A DNA stretch of 64,000 nt, from positions 3,703,001-3,767,000 of the forward strand of contig CP126195.1 of assembly GCA_030272155.1 (NCBI GenBank), written 5' to 3'. Within the stretch, counting starts at the first letter, position 1. Every line of letters starts with the position of its first letter. Both the position numbers and the translations under genes were made by a program. The stretch comes from Tetradesmus obliquus. Its lineage: Eukaryota > Chlorophyta > Chlorophyceae > Sphaeropleales > Scenedesmaceae. Shown piece after piece: positions 46,230 to 56,257 of this stretch. A model generated the notes under the pieces. It searched no databases. It had not been told where the DNA came from and saw nothing but the letters and a program-made list of their open reading frames with translations.

Positions 46230-47602
46230 TCATGAGTTAAATCAGCAAATGCAGCTTCTTTACTTCATCAGCCAAGTATGTATATGCTTGCACAGGAGCT
46301 TCTGGGGCTGCATAGCAGGTTGAGACGCTGCCCAGGGTTGCGAGCAGTCAAACACCAACAACTGGTGCAGCTGCAGTTGCTGCGAGTGGCTGACATTCCT
46401 AGCAGCCAAGCCTGCCGCTGACGACACTGCGGCTGCCACCAATCCCTCCCCTTCATGCTGCTTCCAGTGCCTGCTGCTGCCACTCACTCCCATCGGGTCG
46501 CTGCTGCTGCTGCTGCTGCTGCCACCTCTGCTGCTGCTGCTGCCGTGCCTCACCCCGAGCCGCCGCTGACGAAGGCCAGCTTGGTGCCCAGCGGCGCATC
46601 CGGGTTGATGCCCGTCATGATGACCAGGCTGTCCTTGCACCACAGCACCTGGCGGCAGCAGCAGCAGCAGCAGAGTGATGGTGGGAGAGCGAGAAAGAGC
46701 AAGAAAAAAATGGTTGGTGCCTTTCATCATGACCGGGCTGTCGTTGCACCACAGCACCTGGCAGCGGCAGCAGCAGCAGAGAGCGTGACAGGGTGAGTCA
46801 CAGGTTGCGTGTGTGAGGTAAAGAAGAGGGGCATGGTTGATGCTTGTCATGATGGACAGATATCCTTGCACCACAGCACCTCGGCGCAGCAGCAGCAGCA
46901 GCAGAGGGTAAGACAGTGTGCGAAGGGGAGAGAGTTAAGGGATGCACAGGGTCGAGGTTGATGCCTGTCATGATGGACATATATCCTTGCACCACAGCAC
47001 CTAGAAGGGGCAGCACAAGCAGTTAGCTGGGTTTAGTCCTCTGGATAAGTAGATCTTGCTACTGGATGCAGAATGTGACGAGACAAAGCATGCAACAACA
47101 CACTGCAACTGTGCTGGTGCTGCTGCTGCCAACGTCACATTCTGTCCTCAGCACACGAGCCAGAGAGTGCGGCCCTATACACACTACCCCATTCAACAGC
47201 CAGTACTTGTGAAACGGCCAACACAGCAATTCTGCAGCACTGCATACTGTCCTGCTTTTGCTGCTGCTGCTGCTGCTGCGCTGCAGCCCTCACCCTGCCT
47301 AGGCTGACTTTTGACTCCAGCTCCCTCAGAGTTGCCAGCTGGTTTGGTGCCATGGTGCGCTGCTTGAAGATGCTCATCTCCTTGTCCCAATCAGGCTCCT
47401 CTTCATCTGACCGAGCTTTTACTATGTGTAGCGTGCGTCCTGGGCGCTGCTGTTGCTGCTGGTGCCTGCTACTGCTCCTGCTGTGCCTGCTGCTGCTGGT
47501 GGTGAGCCTGGGGCGCTGTTGACAGCAAGGCGCTAGCAGCCCACCCGGTCGATGATGCGATTGTAATTGTTGCATCGAAATGCACCGCATGTTTGCTGCC
47601 AT
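38453..47602 (-). CDS. Divergent F1-ATPase alpha-like protein, probably plastid-targeted
   Basis: Eleven exons on the minus strand: 47602-47294, 46648-46554, 46056-45945, 45651-45598, 45168-44832, 43158-42971, 42026-41855, 41304-41133, 40203-40014, 39597-39260, 38756-38453; 756 residues in phase. The N terminus is Ser/Arg/Gln-rich without acids (transit-peptide-like, to about HIVKA), followed by an acidic start. Then come a beta-barrel-like part (LAFAIVAGGAANIQPGEGV; GAVVNYIGQPI), the nucleotide-binding core (VKGLDTLTPLGRGASLLVIG, P-loop GPSGSGKT) and Walker-B-like LVVLDDLSSL. Order and spacing match ATP synthase alpha, but the P-loop is GPSGSGKT instead of the usual GDRQTGKT. There are Ala/Ser-rich inserts, and the protein is about 250 residues longer than the roughly 505-residue enzyme subunit. 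The C-terminal helical domain is recognisable (FAIQEGLADSVPAKDV; LTAKSERGIVAVFSALLKQ). A regulatory or assembly paralogue rather than the catalytic-core subunit is inference. Confidence 0.8.
38998..39112 (-). repeat. Copy of ATPase alpha-like exon 10 end
   Basis: On the minus strand, this repeats the last 30-odd codons of exon 39597-39260 (LEQLAPQIRLDLAQAEDARK) with the terminal CGCAG and donor GTGAGC. The protein-level match is essentially exact, so the duplication is recent. Confidence 0.9.
39660..39735 (-). repeat. Copy of ATPase alpha-like exon 10 start
   Basis: On the minus strand, this repeats the first codons of exon 10 (EAALMALSVGPGELK) about 120 bases upstream of the real start. It follows a (CTG)n-CAG acceptor like the original. 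Confidence 0.85.
39858..39945 (-). repeat. Copy of ATPase alpha-like exon 9 end
   Basis: Repeats MSKYTTLSEEQKEKMRQVL (here MSKYTKLSEEQKEKMRQVL) plus the basic end KKKR and donor GTGCGTGG, about 150 bases past the original donor. Confidence 0.9.
40332..40668 (-). repeat. Two copies of ATPase alpha-like exon 9 start
   Basis: Two copies (about 40439-40335 and 40665-40575) of the exon beginning FFSVLFLRAAKLHAAFGGGS, each with its acceptor. With the true exon at 40203 there are three acceptors about 230 bases apart. Copies differ by one or two residues. Confidence 0.9.
40844..40869. repeat. Poly-C run of 26 bases
   Basis: A homopolymer in the intron between exons 8 and 9 of the ATPase alpha-like gene. 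A second C/G-rich run lies at about 42155-42187. The length is prone to sequencing error. Confidence 0.9.
41314..41376 (-). repeat. (CTG)21 on the sense strand just before the exon 8 acceptor
   Basis: Twenty-one uninterrupted CAG units on the plus strand. On the gene's strand the array is followed by TGACCGCAG and then exon 8. Further arrays of the same kind precede the exon 8 copies at about 41490 and 41600-41655. Confidence 0.95.
41385..41735 (-). repeat. Three copies of ATPase alpha-like exon 8 start
   Basis: Three copies (near 41457-41385, 41592-41515 and 41727-41665) of the exon beginning DTWDSLVLGLAELGQAKL, separated by CAG arrays. Each is preceded by a possible acceptor. The last is the most decayed. 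Confidence 0.85.
42270..42941 (-). repeat. Tandem P-loop exon copies, 231-bp period
   Basis: Units starting at 42480 and 42711 are nearly identical, and the unit starting at 42942 contains the true exon 6 end. Each unit codes for GPSGSGKTSLALDGIQGCQL or a close variant through DLEQRL and the donor GTGAGTTTAGG. A fourth, more diverged copy with an internal repeat lies at about 42410-42250. The unit includes the nucleotide-binding P-loop. Confidence 0.95.
43640..44790. repeat. Array of exon 5 end copies, some inverted, with telomere-like spacers
   Basis: About seven minus-strand copies of the end of exon 5 (LERLKPLIKEQVAMKNREQI), near 43650, 43800, 44040, 44170, 44340, 44560 and 44700. At least two plus-strand copies (about 43929-44008 and 44459-44538) read FERLKLLSKQQVAMQNRGQI, so the array contains inverted pairs. 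Spacers are rich in CCCTAAA and AAACCCC words, as in degenerate plant-type telomere repeats. All of it lies in one intron of the ATPase alpha-like gene. Confidence 0.9.
45466..45522 (+). repeat. (CTG)19 microsatellite in ATPase alpha-like intron
   Basis: An uninterrupted run in the intron between exons 4 and 5. It is one of the few long arrays that read CAG rather than CTG on the sense strand of their gene. Confidence 0.9.
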
Positions 47603-48141
47603 GTGTTCGGGAGATGGTTCTCAGCGCGTGTTCACAGTGGCAACCCCAGAAAGTCCGCCCACAAGCACGCAACAAGACGTTCGAAAGTGTGCATGCAAGT
47701 CGAATGTGCAAGACTGGTCAATTGCCTGGTTCAATTCGTTCGGCACTCTGAACAGTGTCCTGCCACGTCTGTTGTGACAGAAAGACGATGACAGCAATGG
47801 CTGTTCACAACAACGCCGACATGCTTGGCTGATTATGGTGCGAGATGTTGAGAATATTGGAATCGGAACAGACGAAGGCTCAAGAGAACGCCAAGTTTTC
47901 ACCTTTTGAACTCACATCAGTAGCAGTTTGATCAGTGGACTCCCTGATCGGCGGTATCGCCTGCACCATCCATTGAAACGTTTGCATTACCCGGAAGCTG
48001 TTCACGGTTGCTGCAAAGGCTGAGTGCCTTGGGCAGGTGCAGCAGTACAGCAGTGCAGCTAGCTGCATGCCCGCTCATGTCATGTAGGAGTACTGCAGCT
48101 AGCAGCAGCTAGCAACAGCTCAGCACAGCAGAGCACCCACG
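47603..48141. promoter_or_regulatory. Shared upstream region of a divergent gene pair
   Basis: These 539 bases separate the starts of the ATPase alpha-like gene (minus) and the GTG/COLD1-type gene (plus). It is AT-richer than its flanks and free of CAG arrays. Near the plus-strand start, CAGCTAGC/GCAGCTAGCAG words recur (48057-48118). No defined element can be claimed. Confidence 0.45.
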
Positions 48142-51100
48142 ATGTTGCTGGACTGGTTCATAGCCGTGGGCTGCATAGCAGCATGCTTTGTAGGCGGGTG
48201 GCTGTTTGTCAGCTCCAGCCTGCTGCAGAACTACGATGACAAGGAGACAGGCGTGCAGGTGCGCAGCGAGCTTACAGGAAAGCACAAAACTGGCAAGCCA
48301 TTTATCAGCCAGGCCAGCAGCAGGTGCACGCATCACCAATCAGCACTGGCAGCAGCTGCCGTCAGCCTACACTTGACCTAAAACAGCAGATGACACCGAT
48401 GCGCGCTGTGCACGCTGCTGCTGCAGGTGCTGTGGTCCTTCACGTTTGCCTTCTCCTGCAACCTGCTGCTGCTGGTGGTGTTTGAGATCCTTGATGTGAT
48501 AGACAGCAGGTGAGACAGCTCATCGGGGTAGGTGAAGCAGCAGCAGCTGCCTGCAGGTGGTGCGGTACGTTTTGTGTGCAGTACCTCTACTGCCTGCGCC
48601 TCGCAGGACGTCAAACCAGTGCCTGCTGCAGCAGCTGCTGCGTTGCGGTTTAGAAGCCTATTGCAGCAACGACCCATATGCGCGCGTTGCTGAATGGTTT
48701 CTGTACCAGCTGCAAGCGCTGCTGTATCGCCTGCTGATGCGGTGCGCAGTGCAGCTGAGCTTCCGGCAATTGTCAATTTCTTCATACACCTTGACTGACT
48801 GTTGCTACTGTCCTGTTGCTGCTGCTGCTGCTGCTGTTGCTGCAGTTTGCGCAGCTGGGACTGGCACGTGACGGTGTGGGCGCTGCTGCTGCTGCTGGTG
48901 GGCGTGCTGCCATGGTACCACAGCTACAGGCTGTTCGCCAGCAGCGGTGAGCGGCTGGGTTGAAAACACGGCTGACTTGTTGAACACTGGCAGGAAAGGG
49001 CAGCGCTTGCAGCAGCGCTTGCAGCAGCAACAGCGGAGGTAGCAACACAGCAGCAGCAGCAGCAGCAGCAGCAGGTACTGGAGGGTCAGCAGCTTGCGCG
49101 TGTGAGCTATTGGGTGTGGCCGGCTGCGGCCGCTCGTAACGCAGCTGCTATATCAGCTGCATGCCTGGTGGTGGCGGCCGCAATGCTGGCAGCCTACTCG
49201 CAGTGCCAGGCAGCAGAGCCTGATGCCGCCGCTTGATGCACGGTGCTTGTCAGCAGCAGTGTTATGTCTTTGGCCATTCAACAGCATTTACCAATGACCT
49301 CATCTAGTGATGCCAGCAGCTGTCATCGCAACGCTGTCCTGCTTGCTGCTTTGCTTGCACCAGGCTCATTCTGGTCGTCGCGTGCGCTGCCGCTGTCGGC
49401 CTGCTGCTATGCGGCATTCCTGTACTGCTTCTGGCGGCTGGGACGCAACCTGGCCCTGGGGGGCAGCCTGTTCAGCACGGGGCAGGTGCGCTTGGCTGAT
49501 GCAGCAGCAGGACAGTATGGGGGCAGTAAGTATGAATGCATGAGGTCTGTGCAGCTGCAGCATCATGGCGGCTGGGCAGGAACCTGGCCCTGGGGGGCAG
49601 CTTGTTCAGCATGGGGCAGGTGCGCCTGGCTGAGGCAACACATAGTACACTGCTGGGGTAGCAGCTCTCCAAGCAGAGCACTTGCGGCACAAGCTTTAGT
49701 ATAAAATGAAATCTGAGTGCTGTATTTTGAGGGTAGACAACTCCCTGGTGCTTGCCGCACCCGTCCGTGGCTGCTTCGTGCTGCCCGCTTGTACACCTGC
49801 CTATTCCTGGCCCAATTGGGCTAAACACCCAAGTGCTGCAACAACTTTTACTCATATACCGCATCTACGTCTCTCCGCAGGCCATCAGCCGCCTGGGCGT
49901 GCTGGGCACCTGGATCATTCCCGTTTACTTTCCGTTTCACCCAAACCACCTGCCTTGTCTCTGGTCTGCCGCCTGTTGTTGCATGCCACGCGTACAGGCC
50001 ATCAGCCGCCTGGGTGTGCTGGGCACCTGGATCATCTCCATCCTGTCGGGCTACGCAGCGGTCGACTTCCCCTACTCCTACCTCAGCCTGTTCATACGGC
50101 CCGTGGAGGCGGGAGAGATCAACGCCATGGAGGAGCAGTACAGGCAGGTGAGCAGTGCAGGCAGTACGTGAGCAGCGCAGAGGGTAGCAGTGCAGGCAGG
50201 TGAGCAGTGCAGGCAGTGCAGGCAAGTGAGGCGGGAGCGGTTGGCGCCATGGAGGAGCAGTACCGGCGGGTGACAACAGGCAGTAAAGGCAGGAGGGGAG
50301 GCAGCACTGATGGGGGCTAAAGCAGCTTAGGCGAGATTGGCGCTGTGGAGGAGCAGTACAGGCAGGTGAAGGAGAAGTACAGTTGCAGAGCAGGCGGGAC
50401 GTGCCGGGAAGAGCACTGGTCGAGGAGCAGTACAGCTGGATGAGGCCATAAGAGGTTACCCAAGCTCAATCCGCACATGTAACTGCTTGATGGTGGTGAC
50501 AGTAGCAGGTGTCTGCAGCTGCATGCACATACTGGGCATCGCAGGGTGCACCCAGTTGTGCTGCTGGTGTTTTGGTGTGCGTGTGCCTTTCAGGCCCTGG
50601 AGGTGTGTGCAGAGAAGAAGAAGCGCATCCTGCTCATCAGCCAGGAGGTGGGGCGGCAACCAGCCAAGAGCGCCAGGCAAGGTGAGGCCAGTGGTGCTAC
50701 GGCTGCTGTCGCTTGCAGCCCGCCTTGTTGACGTTGCTGGTTGCTGTTGGTACTCTTGCTGGTCACGTTCACTGCTGTAATTTTTATGTGTACACATCTT
50801 GCACAGCATGTCCTGCTGCTGGAGAGGTCTGGATGAGCCAGGCATAGCGGTCGTGCAGCACAAACGGCTGTAAGCGTTGATCATGGCAGTACTCCAGCCA
50901 AGGAGCGTCATGCGCTGACCGCACATCAACGGCTGCTGCGCGCAACAGCTGCTGCACCGACACATGCTTGCTGCCATGCTGCTGCAGGCGCTGGGCTGAT
51001 TGGGGCCCTGAGCAGCATGATAGGGCTGGGCGGCAGCAGCCCCAGGTTGTGCGCAGTTCTTTTCATGTGCTGCTTTGTATGTGCTTGCTGCCATGCTGCT

Positions 51101-53546
51101 TTGCAGGCGCTGGGCTGTTTGGTGCGCTGAGCAGCATGATAGGCCTTGGGGGCAGCAGCCCAGGCTCGCCGCGCGAGACGCTGCGCGCTCTCAACAACGA
51201 ACTGGCCACCTGGGAGACGCTGGCACAGGTGCGCCAGGCAGACCGATGCAATTGCTGCTTGATTTGATCTGCACAAACGGCCTGCAGCTGCTGCAGGTGC
51301 TGCTGGTAGGGCTGCAGCAATCTTGTCTCAAATGGTCTTATAGCATGGGCTGACCGGGCTGCTGCCTGCAACTTACTAAGATCAGAGAGACTGTTTTGGC
51401 TGTTGGATGCAGGCGCTGCTGGTGGAGCTGCTGGAGCTGAAGGCGCATCACGCCAAGGCCTTAGACAGCCGCAGCCTGCTGGGCCACCTGCGCAACGGCT
51501 TAGGGTATGCCATGAGCGGCTACTGCGTGTACAGGGTGCTGACCAGTGCCAAGGCGCTGCTCTTTGGGGAGGACTTCAGCAGCGACCCAGTCAGCAGGTG
51601 CGGCTGTGGGTGGTGTTACAGTGTTATGTTTGTGCGTTGCAACATGCATCTGGGGTTCTGCTGCGGATGCTCACCAGCGCCAAGGCGCTGCTGTTCGGGG
51701 AGGACTTCAGCAGCGACCCAGTCAGCAGGTGCGGCTGCTGCTGTCAGCAGTGTGTTGTTACGTTTTGTGTTACAATTGTTGTGTCGGGGTTTGTAGGTGT
51801 GCTGACTAGCGCCAAGGCGCTGCTCTTTGGGGAGGACTTCAGCAGCGACCCAGTCAGCAGGTGAAGCTGTTCGTAATGTGTGTTGCTGGACATGTTATCT
51901 ATTGTTTTACGACAGTTGTCGTTGGGGTCTGACTGGGGTGTTGATGAGGTGATCAGCAGCGCCAGGGGGAAGGGGCTTTGAGCAGGGACGTATTCTCAGG
52001 GTATGGTTGTTTCACCGCTCTCACCGGTTTGCCATGCACATGTGCGGCAAACCCGAGTTGATGCATGCTTAAGCGATGTCTGCACTGTCCCCTGTCCCGC
52101 TGCTACCGCGCAGGTCTCTATGGTTTGCGCTGCGGCGGCTGTCTCACAAGAAGCTGGTCATCGACCCCGTGCTGCTCAACCAGTACTCAGCAGCGCCTGC
52201 CCTGCTTTGCTGCGCTGATGTATGACTGTCCCTCCGCTGCGCCGCGTTGTGAGCTGCAGGTCTCTAGGGTTTGTGCTGTTGCGGCTGTCTCACAAAATGT
52301 TCATCGCCCCTGCAGTTCAGTCTGCCCTTGTTTCTGTACTGCTGCAATCTCCTGGGCCTGGCTGCCCTGCGTTTACGCTGCAGGTCGCTAGGCTATGCGC
52401 TGCAGCGGCTGTCCCACGAGAAGCTGGTCATCGACCCCGTGCTGCTCAACCAGTACTGAGGGACGCCTGCCCTGCGGTGCTGCGCTGATGTATGACTTTC
52501 CCTCCGCTGCACCTTCTTCGCCGCGCTTCTATAACACAGTACTTCCATGTTTCCACTGTTGCGCTGCTGCACAGGTCTCTAGGGTTTGCGCTGCGGCGGC
52601 TGTCTCACGAGAAGCTGGTCATCGACCCCGCGCTGCTCAACCAGTACGTCACGCTGCTCTTCATCGGCACCATCTCCGCGCTGTCGATCCGCGCCTTCCT
52701 CAAAAACGCCTCACGCATCTTCTCCACGCTCAGCAATGTGCGCGGCTGGTTCGGCTTCGGCAGCAGCAGCAGCGGGTTTGGCAGTGTGGGGGGCAGCGCA
52801 GCAAGCGGCAGTGCTGCCAATGCAAGCAGCGGATCGGGCCGGGGTCTCAGCGGGCTAGGGAGGGGCAGGAACAGCAGTAGTGTGGCAGGCGGCACAGGGG
52901 CAGCAGCAAGTGGTGCTGGAGCTGGCAGTGGGGCCAGCTTGGTGCTGATGCTGAGTGAGCTGACTGGGGTGTACTCGATCAGCTCGCTGCTGCTGATCCG
53001 GCGCAACGTGCCTGTCAAGTACCGCGCGGCTATTGATGGCGTGCTTGGTGGGGAGCTGGAGTTTCAGTACTTCCATAGGTGAGAGAGGCTGGGGTGGCAG
53101 TTATTAACAGGGAGTTTGCAGAGTTCTTCGCAGTTGTTGTGTATATTAGGGTTTCAGAGGGATTTAGGGTTTCGGGCCAATGCTTGGGAGGGGTGCTGGA
53201 GTTCCAGTACTTCCACAGGTGAGAGGGGCAGGGGCCTGTGCACCAGCAGCACCAGCAAGGTCATTCCTGCGCTGACCCTGCTAGAACTGCCAGCCCCAGA
53301 GTAATTCAACTTGCACTCTTACAGAAAAAGTCCTGCGACCCCTGCCACCCCTGCAAATCAAGGAATCCTGAACATTGCATGCCTGCCCTGCTGGCTCTCT
53401 ATGTGTGCAGGTGGTTCAATGGGCTGTTCATAGCCAGTGCGCTGGTAACAGCCATCCTGTACTATGCACACTACAAGGCGGGGGCAGCAGAGCAGATGGA
53501 GTCGCTGCTGCCCACAACACACAAGACAGCAGCATCCAAGGCGTGA
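48142..53546 (+). CDS. GTG1: GPHR/GTG/COLD1-family membrane protein
   Basis: Ten exons: 48142-48258, 48427-48509, 48846-48946, 49364-49485, 49998-50147, 50594-50681, 51107-51228, 51413-51597, 52575-53078, 53411-53546; 535 residues in phase. The family comprises animal Golgi pH regulator and plant GTG1/2 and COLD1, which have about nine membrane helices. Recognisable parts in order: NLLLLVVFEILDVIDSR, YCFWRLGRN, ISRLGVLGTWIISILSGYAA, FPYSYLSLFIRPV, a middle loop with LRALNNELATWE, LSELTGVYSISSLLLIRRNV, PVKYRAAIDGVLGGELEFQY and HRWFNGLFIASALVTAILYY. A Gly/Ser-rich insert of about 60 residues interrupts the C-terminal third. The exon 3 acceptor could also be nine bases later, still in frame. The location is probably Golgi/ER or plasma membrane; ion channel versus receptor function is disputed for relatives. 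Several introns contain exon copies. Confidence 0.92.
49565..49622 (+). repeat. Copy of GTG1 exon 4 end
   Basis: Repeats the end of exon 49364-49485 (GRNLALGGSLFSTGQ) and its GTGCGC donor almost exactly, about 135 bases downstream. The neighbouring sequence (TTGGCTGATGCAG) is also copied. Confidence 0.9.
49882..49925 (+). repeat. Copy of GTG1 exon 5 start
   Basis: An acceptor CAG plus the codons for AISRLGVLGTWII, 117 bases upstream of the true exon at 49998. The copy then diverges. Confidence 0.9.
50148..50450 (+). repeat. Minisatellite and copies of GTG1 exon 5 end
   Basis: Short GCAGGCAGGTGAGCAGT-type units, with two recognisable copies (about 50227-50275 and 50330-50370) of the exon end for GEINAMEEQYRQ and its GTGA donor. 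Confidence 0.8.
50975..51050 (+). repeat. Copy of GTG1 exon 7 start
   Basis: Repeats the acceptor and first codons of exon 51107 (GAGLFGALSSMIGLGGSSP), about 120 bases upstream. The copy has a shift early in the frame. Confidence 0.8.
51660..51863 (+). repeat. Two copies of GTG1 exon 8 end
   Basis: Two near-exact copies of the end of exon 51413-51597 (VLTSAKALLFGEDFSSDPVS) with donor, at about 51666-51730 and 51797-51861. With the original there are three competing donors about 130 bases apart. Confidence 0.95.
52112..52460 (+). repeat. Three copies of GTG1 exon 9 start
   Basis: Copies at about 52112, 52259 and 52383 of the exon beginning RSLGFALRRLSHEKLVIDP, each with a CAG acceptor. All three diverge or meet a stop after NQY or earlier. 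The true exon begins at 52575. Confidence 0.92.
53142..53175 (+). repeat. Interstitial telomere-like words
   Basis: TTAGGGTTTCAGAGGGATTTAGGG-type sequence resembling the TTTAGGG repeat, in the last GTG1 intron. Just after it (about 53193-53222) is a copy of the exon 9 end (LEFQYFHR plus GTGAGA). Confidence 0.6.
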
Positions 53547-54113
53547 CATCATGTCGACATGGTGTAGTAGTGTCGGCACTGCATGCATGCAACACTGTTC
53601 TCAGAGAGTCTCTGAGAGGTCACACTTATGTATCAAGTTTGAAGTGCACCGTGCCGGTGAATGCGGCACGGCTACCTGTACCACGTTACGTGCGTTTGGT
53701 TTGCTGTTTAATCTGAACAAGACTGTCGGGTGCCTATTGTGGCAGCATCGTTGGCAGCAGCAGCACATATGTGCTGCACATGCAGTACACCAGCGCAGGA
53801 AGTCGTTCCCTGCAGGATGGGTTTCAACAAACCATGATCAGCGCACTTGGGTATATTAATCTATTTGTACTTACAGGTGCACTCATCGTCCAGCGTACTA
53901 CTGAAGCGCTGTGCGTAATCCCGGGGCCCGATGTTCAGCTGCCCTTCACACGTGGTTACTCCTGACCTGAAGACTGCATAGATTATGTCTTCTGCCGGTC
54001 CAATCAACAGAAAGGTAGTTGGCAATTTTCAATAAAATCTTGAAGTTGATTTAACGCTCACGTACATATCCAGAGAAGCCGGGATACTCGACGGACACGA
54101 AGCTGTCACGGAC
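53547..54113. other. Intergenic region between two plus-strand genes
   Basis: Holds the 3' untranslated region of GTG1 and the promoter of the DUF1254/DUF1214 gene. The AATAAA-like word at 54031 lies too close to the next start to be assigned. Nothing else is seen. Confidence 0.5.
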
Positions 54114-56257
54114 ATGAAGAAAACACAACGGATATTCTTAGTTGTTTGGCTTTTGTGTTTGTTGTCCGCAGCAGATGGAGCAAAGCAGCCTCCGAAACTG
54201 TCGGCGAAAGAGCTGCAGCAGTGCTCATCTCTGCCGGGCCTGCGCCTACTAGCCAACAGCTTTGTGCCGTTTTCAGGCCTCGCAAACACAAACGCGGTAG
54301 CAGTAGCAGCGGCTGCGCAGCTGTGGATCTGGGGCATGCCTCTGCTGTCCATGGCAGCAGCAGCGCAGAGCACTGCCATCAAGCGGGGCGCTATCAACAG
54401 GCTGCTGAATGCCCCTACACTCATCACAGCCCAGAACCAGCAAGCCTTCGGCATTGTGGCCCCAAATTCAGACACTCTGTATACTTCTGCCTGGCTGGAC
54501 CTCACCGCAGGTGGATCACATGCCATGCATAATATGCTGCATCCTTGGCATGCTGTACTGTGTCAAGGATTGCAGGCACTGCAGCATGTGCACAGCCATC
54601 CTTTACTCTGTTCACAGAGAGTTTGCATATAGCATGAAAGCAATCGTTGCTCCTCACATCAAAGACGGATGCTGCATACCGGGTGATGGTAGTGAGTTGC
54701 CACATGTTGCTACTTTGACTCTATAGCTAGCATCATGTTGGTGAACGTACCGGGATGGGGACCCCCGCCCCCAGCACTACACACTCTCTGTCTTTGTGCC
54801 TGTCCTGAGTTTGAGACACACATGAAGGAAGTTGACAAACCCATCATGTTGCATGAGGGCTTGTAATTGCTGTATGCGGCTTTGGGCTGTGATAAACTGC
54901 GCTGAGAAACTGCGCAGCTGCGTGAGACGCTGTCCAGCTTGATGCATTCAAACTTGATCACCAGCAACACGTCTAGCACATTGCTGGGGACACCTCCTGC
55001 TGCAAGCAGCATCTGCAGACGTATGCACCAGGAGCAGCAGCAATCAACTAGCCGCAAGCACTATTTTTCATGCCCTGTACTGCTGCCCTGGCTGCAGGCC
55101 CTCAGGTGCTCAGCGCCCCCAACACAAATGGCCGTTACTATGTGATGGAGCTGCTTGACTTCTACACCAATGTAATAGGCAACCCTGGCGCCCCCACCAC
55201 AGGCACAGCAGCCAGCAAGTGGGCGGTTCTGCCGCCAGGCTACAAGCAGTCATCACTGCCGCAGCATCTGCGAAGCTTACAGAGCTACCAGTCCAACACC
55301 ACTGCTGTGTGGGTGCTCGGCAGGACGTACGTGTCGACACCAGCTGACACGGCAGCAGCCAAAGCAGTACAAGTGCAGTACAGCCTGGCACCAGCCACTG
55401 CACCCAGCAGCAGCAGCAGCAGTGCTGCCAGCATCCCTGCAACGTCTACACACCTTGGCAGGGCCACCTCAGCTGCTGATGCGCTGCTGCAGCAGGCAGG
55501 GTGGAAGCTGGGCACTGTTACTAACGCAACAGCTGCTTTCTCAGCTATCATGGGCCTTGCAAAAGCCTTCCCACCTGATCGAACAGCAGCAAGCCCGCTG
55601 GCACTTGCACCCCAGCTCGGCCTAAACCTCGGACGAGGGTTTGACCAGCCAGGTTTGACCAAATCCCAACAGGCTGCCCTACAAGCTGGCTGGGTGCTGG
55701 GACAGGCATGTATCACAGCATTTGCTGCAGCAGATGGCAGTGTTGGTGTCGCCCAGCCATCGGGCTGGTCTTATTCCACAAAAGCTGGCAGGTATGGCAG
55801 CAGCTACCTCCTAAGAGCTGCAGTGGCCTTAGTAGGGATCGGTGCCAACGAGCCAAACACAACAGTGTATGCCTCAAACTGGAGAGATGCCAACGGCCAG
55901 CCGCTCAACGGAAGCCTCACATACAGCATTACGTTTACGGGCGCGCCGCCTGCGAGTGCCTTTGCGTCACTGACGCTCTACTCTGCGGTGACTAACGTGC
56001 TGATGGCTAACCCTGCTAGCGACCGCAGTGTGCTCAACTTCAAGGCAACACCTGGCCTGCAATGGAACAGTGACGGCTCCATCACAGTGTATCTGAGCAG
56101 TAAGCCGCCAGGACCTGCTGGTTCAAAGCAGCGGGCGCATTGGCTGCCTGTTGCTGAGGGTGAGCCCTTTTGGGTGGCTCTGCGCATGTATGGTCCTTCT
56201 TCGGAGGTCATTAGCGGTGACTACAAGCTGCCGCCAGTTGTAAGGGTGCAGCCATAG
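54114..56257 (+). CDS. Secreted DUF1254/DUF1214 protein
   Basis: Two exons, 54114-54510 and 55098-56257, give 518 residues in phase. A signal peptide starts at the ATG (MKKTQRIFLVVWLLCLLSAA). The N-terminal half has DUF1254 features: a hydrophobic helix (AAAAQLWIWGMPLL) and NSDTLYTSAWLDLT, then GRYYVMELLDFYTNVIG after the intron. The C-terminal half has DUF1214 features: AVALVGIGANEPNTTVY, LNGSLTYSITF, and the end FWVALRMYGPSSEVISG. The pair of domains is widespread in bacteria and occurs in some algae; no enzymatic activity is established. A Ser/Ala stretch (about residues 230-245) separates them. A bacterial origin is possible but unproven; codon use looks like the neighbours. Confidence 0.9.

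Noticed and set aside
48990..49236. A Gln/Ala-rich frame ending in a hydrophobic helix in GTG1 intron 3
   Set aside because: Its phase does not match the exon ending at 48946, it ends in a stop, and skipping it gives a clean junction to the conserved helix at 49364.
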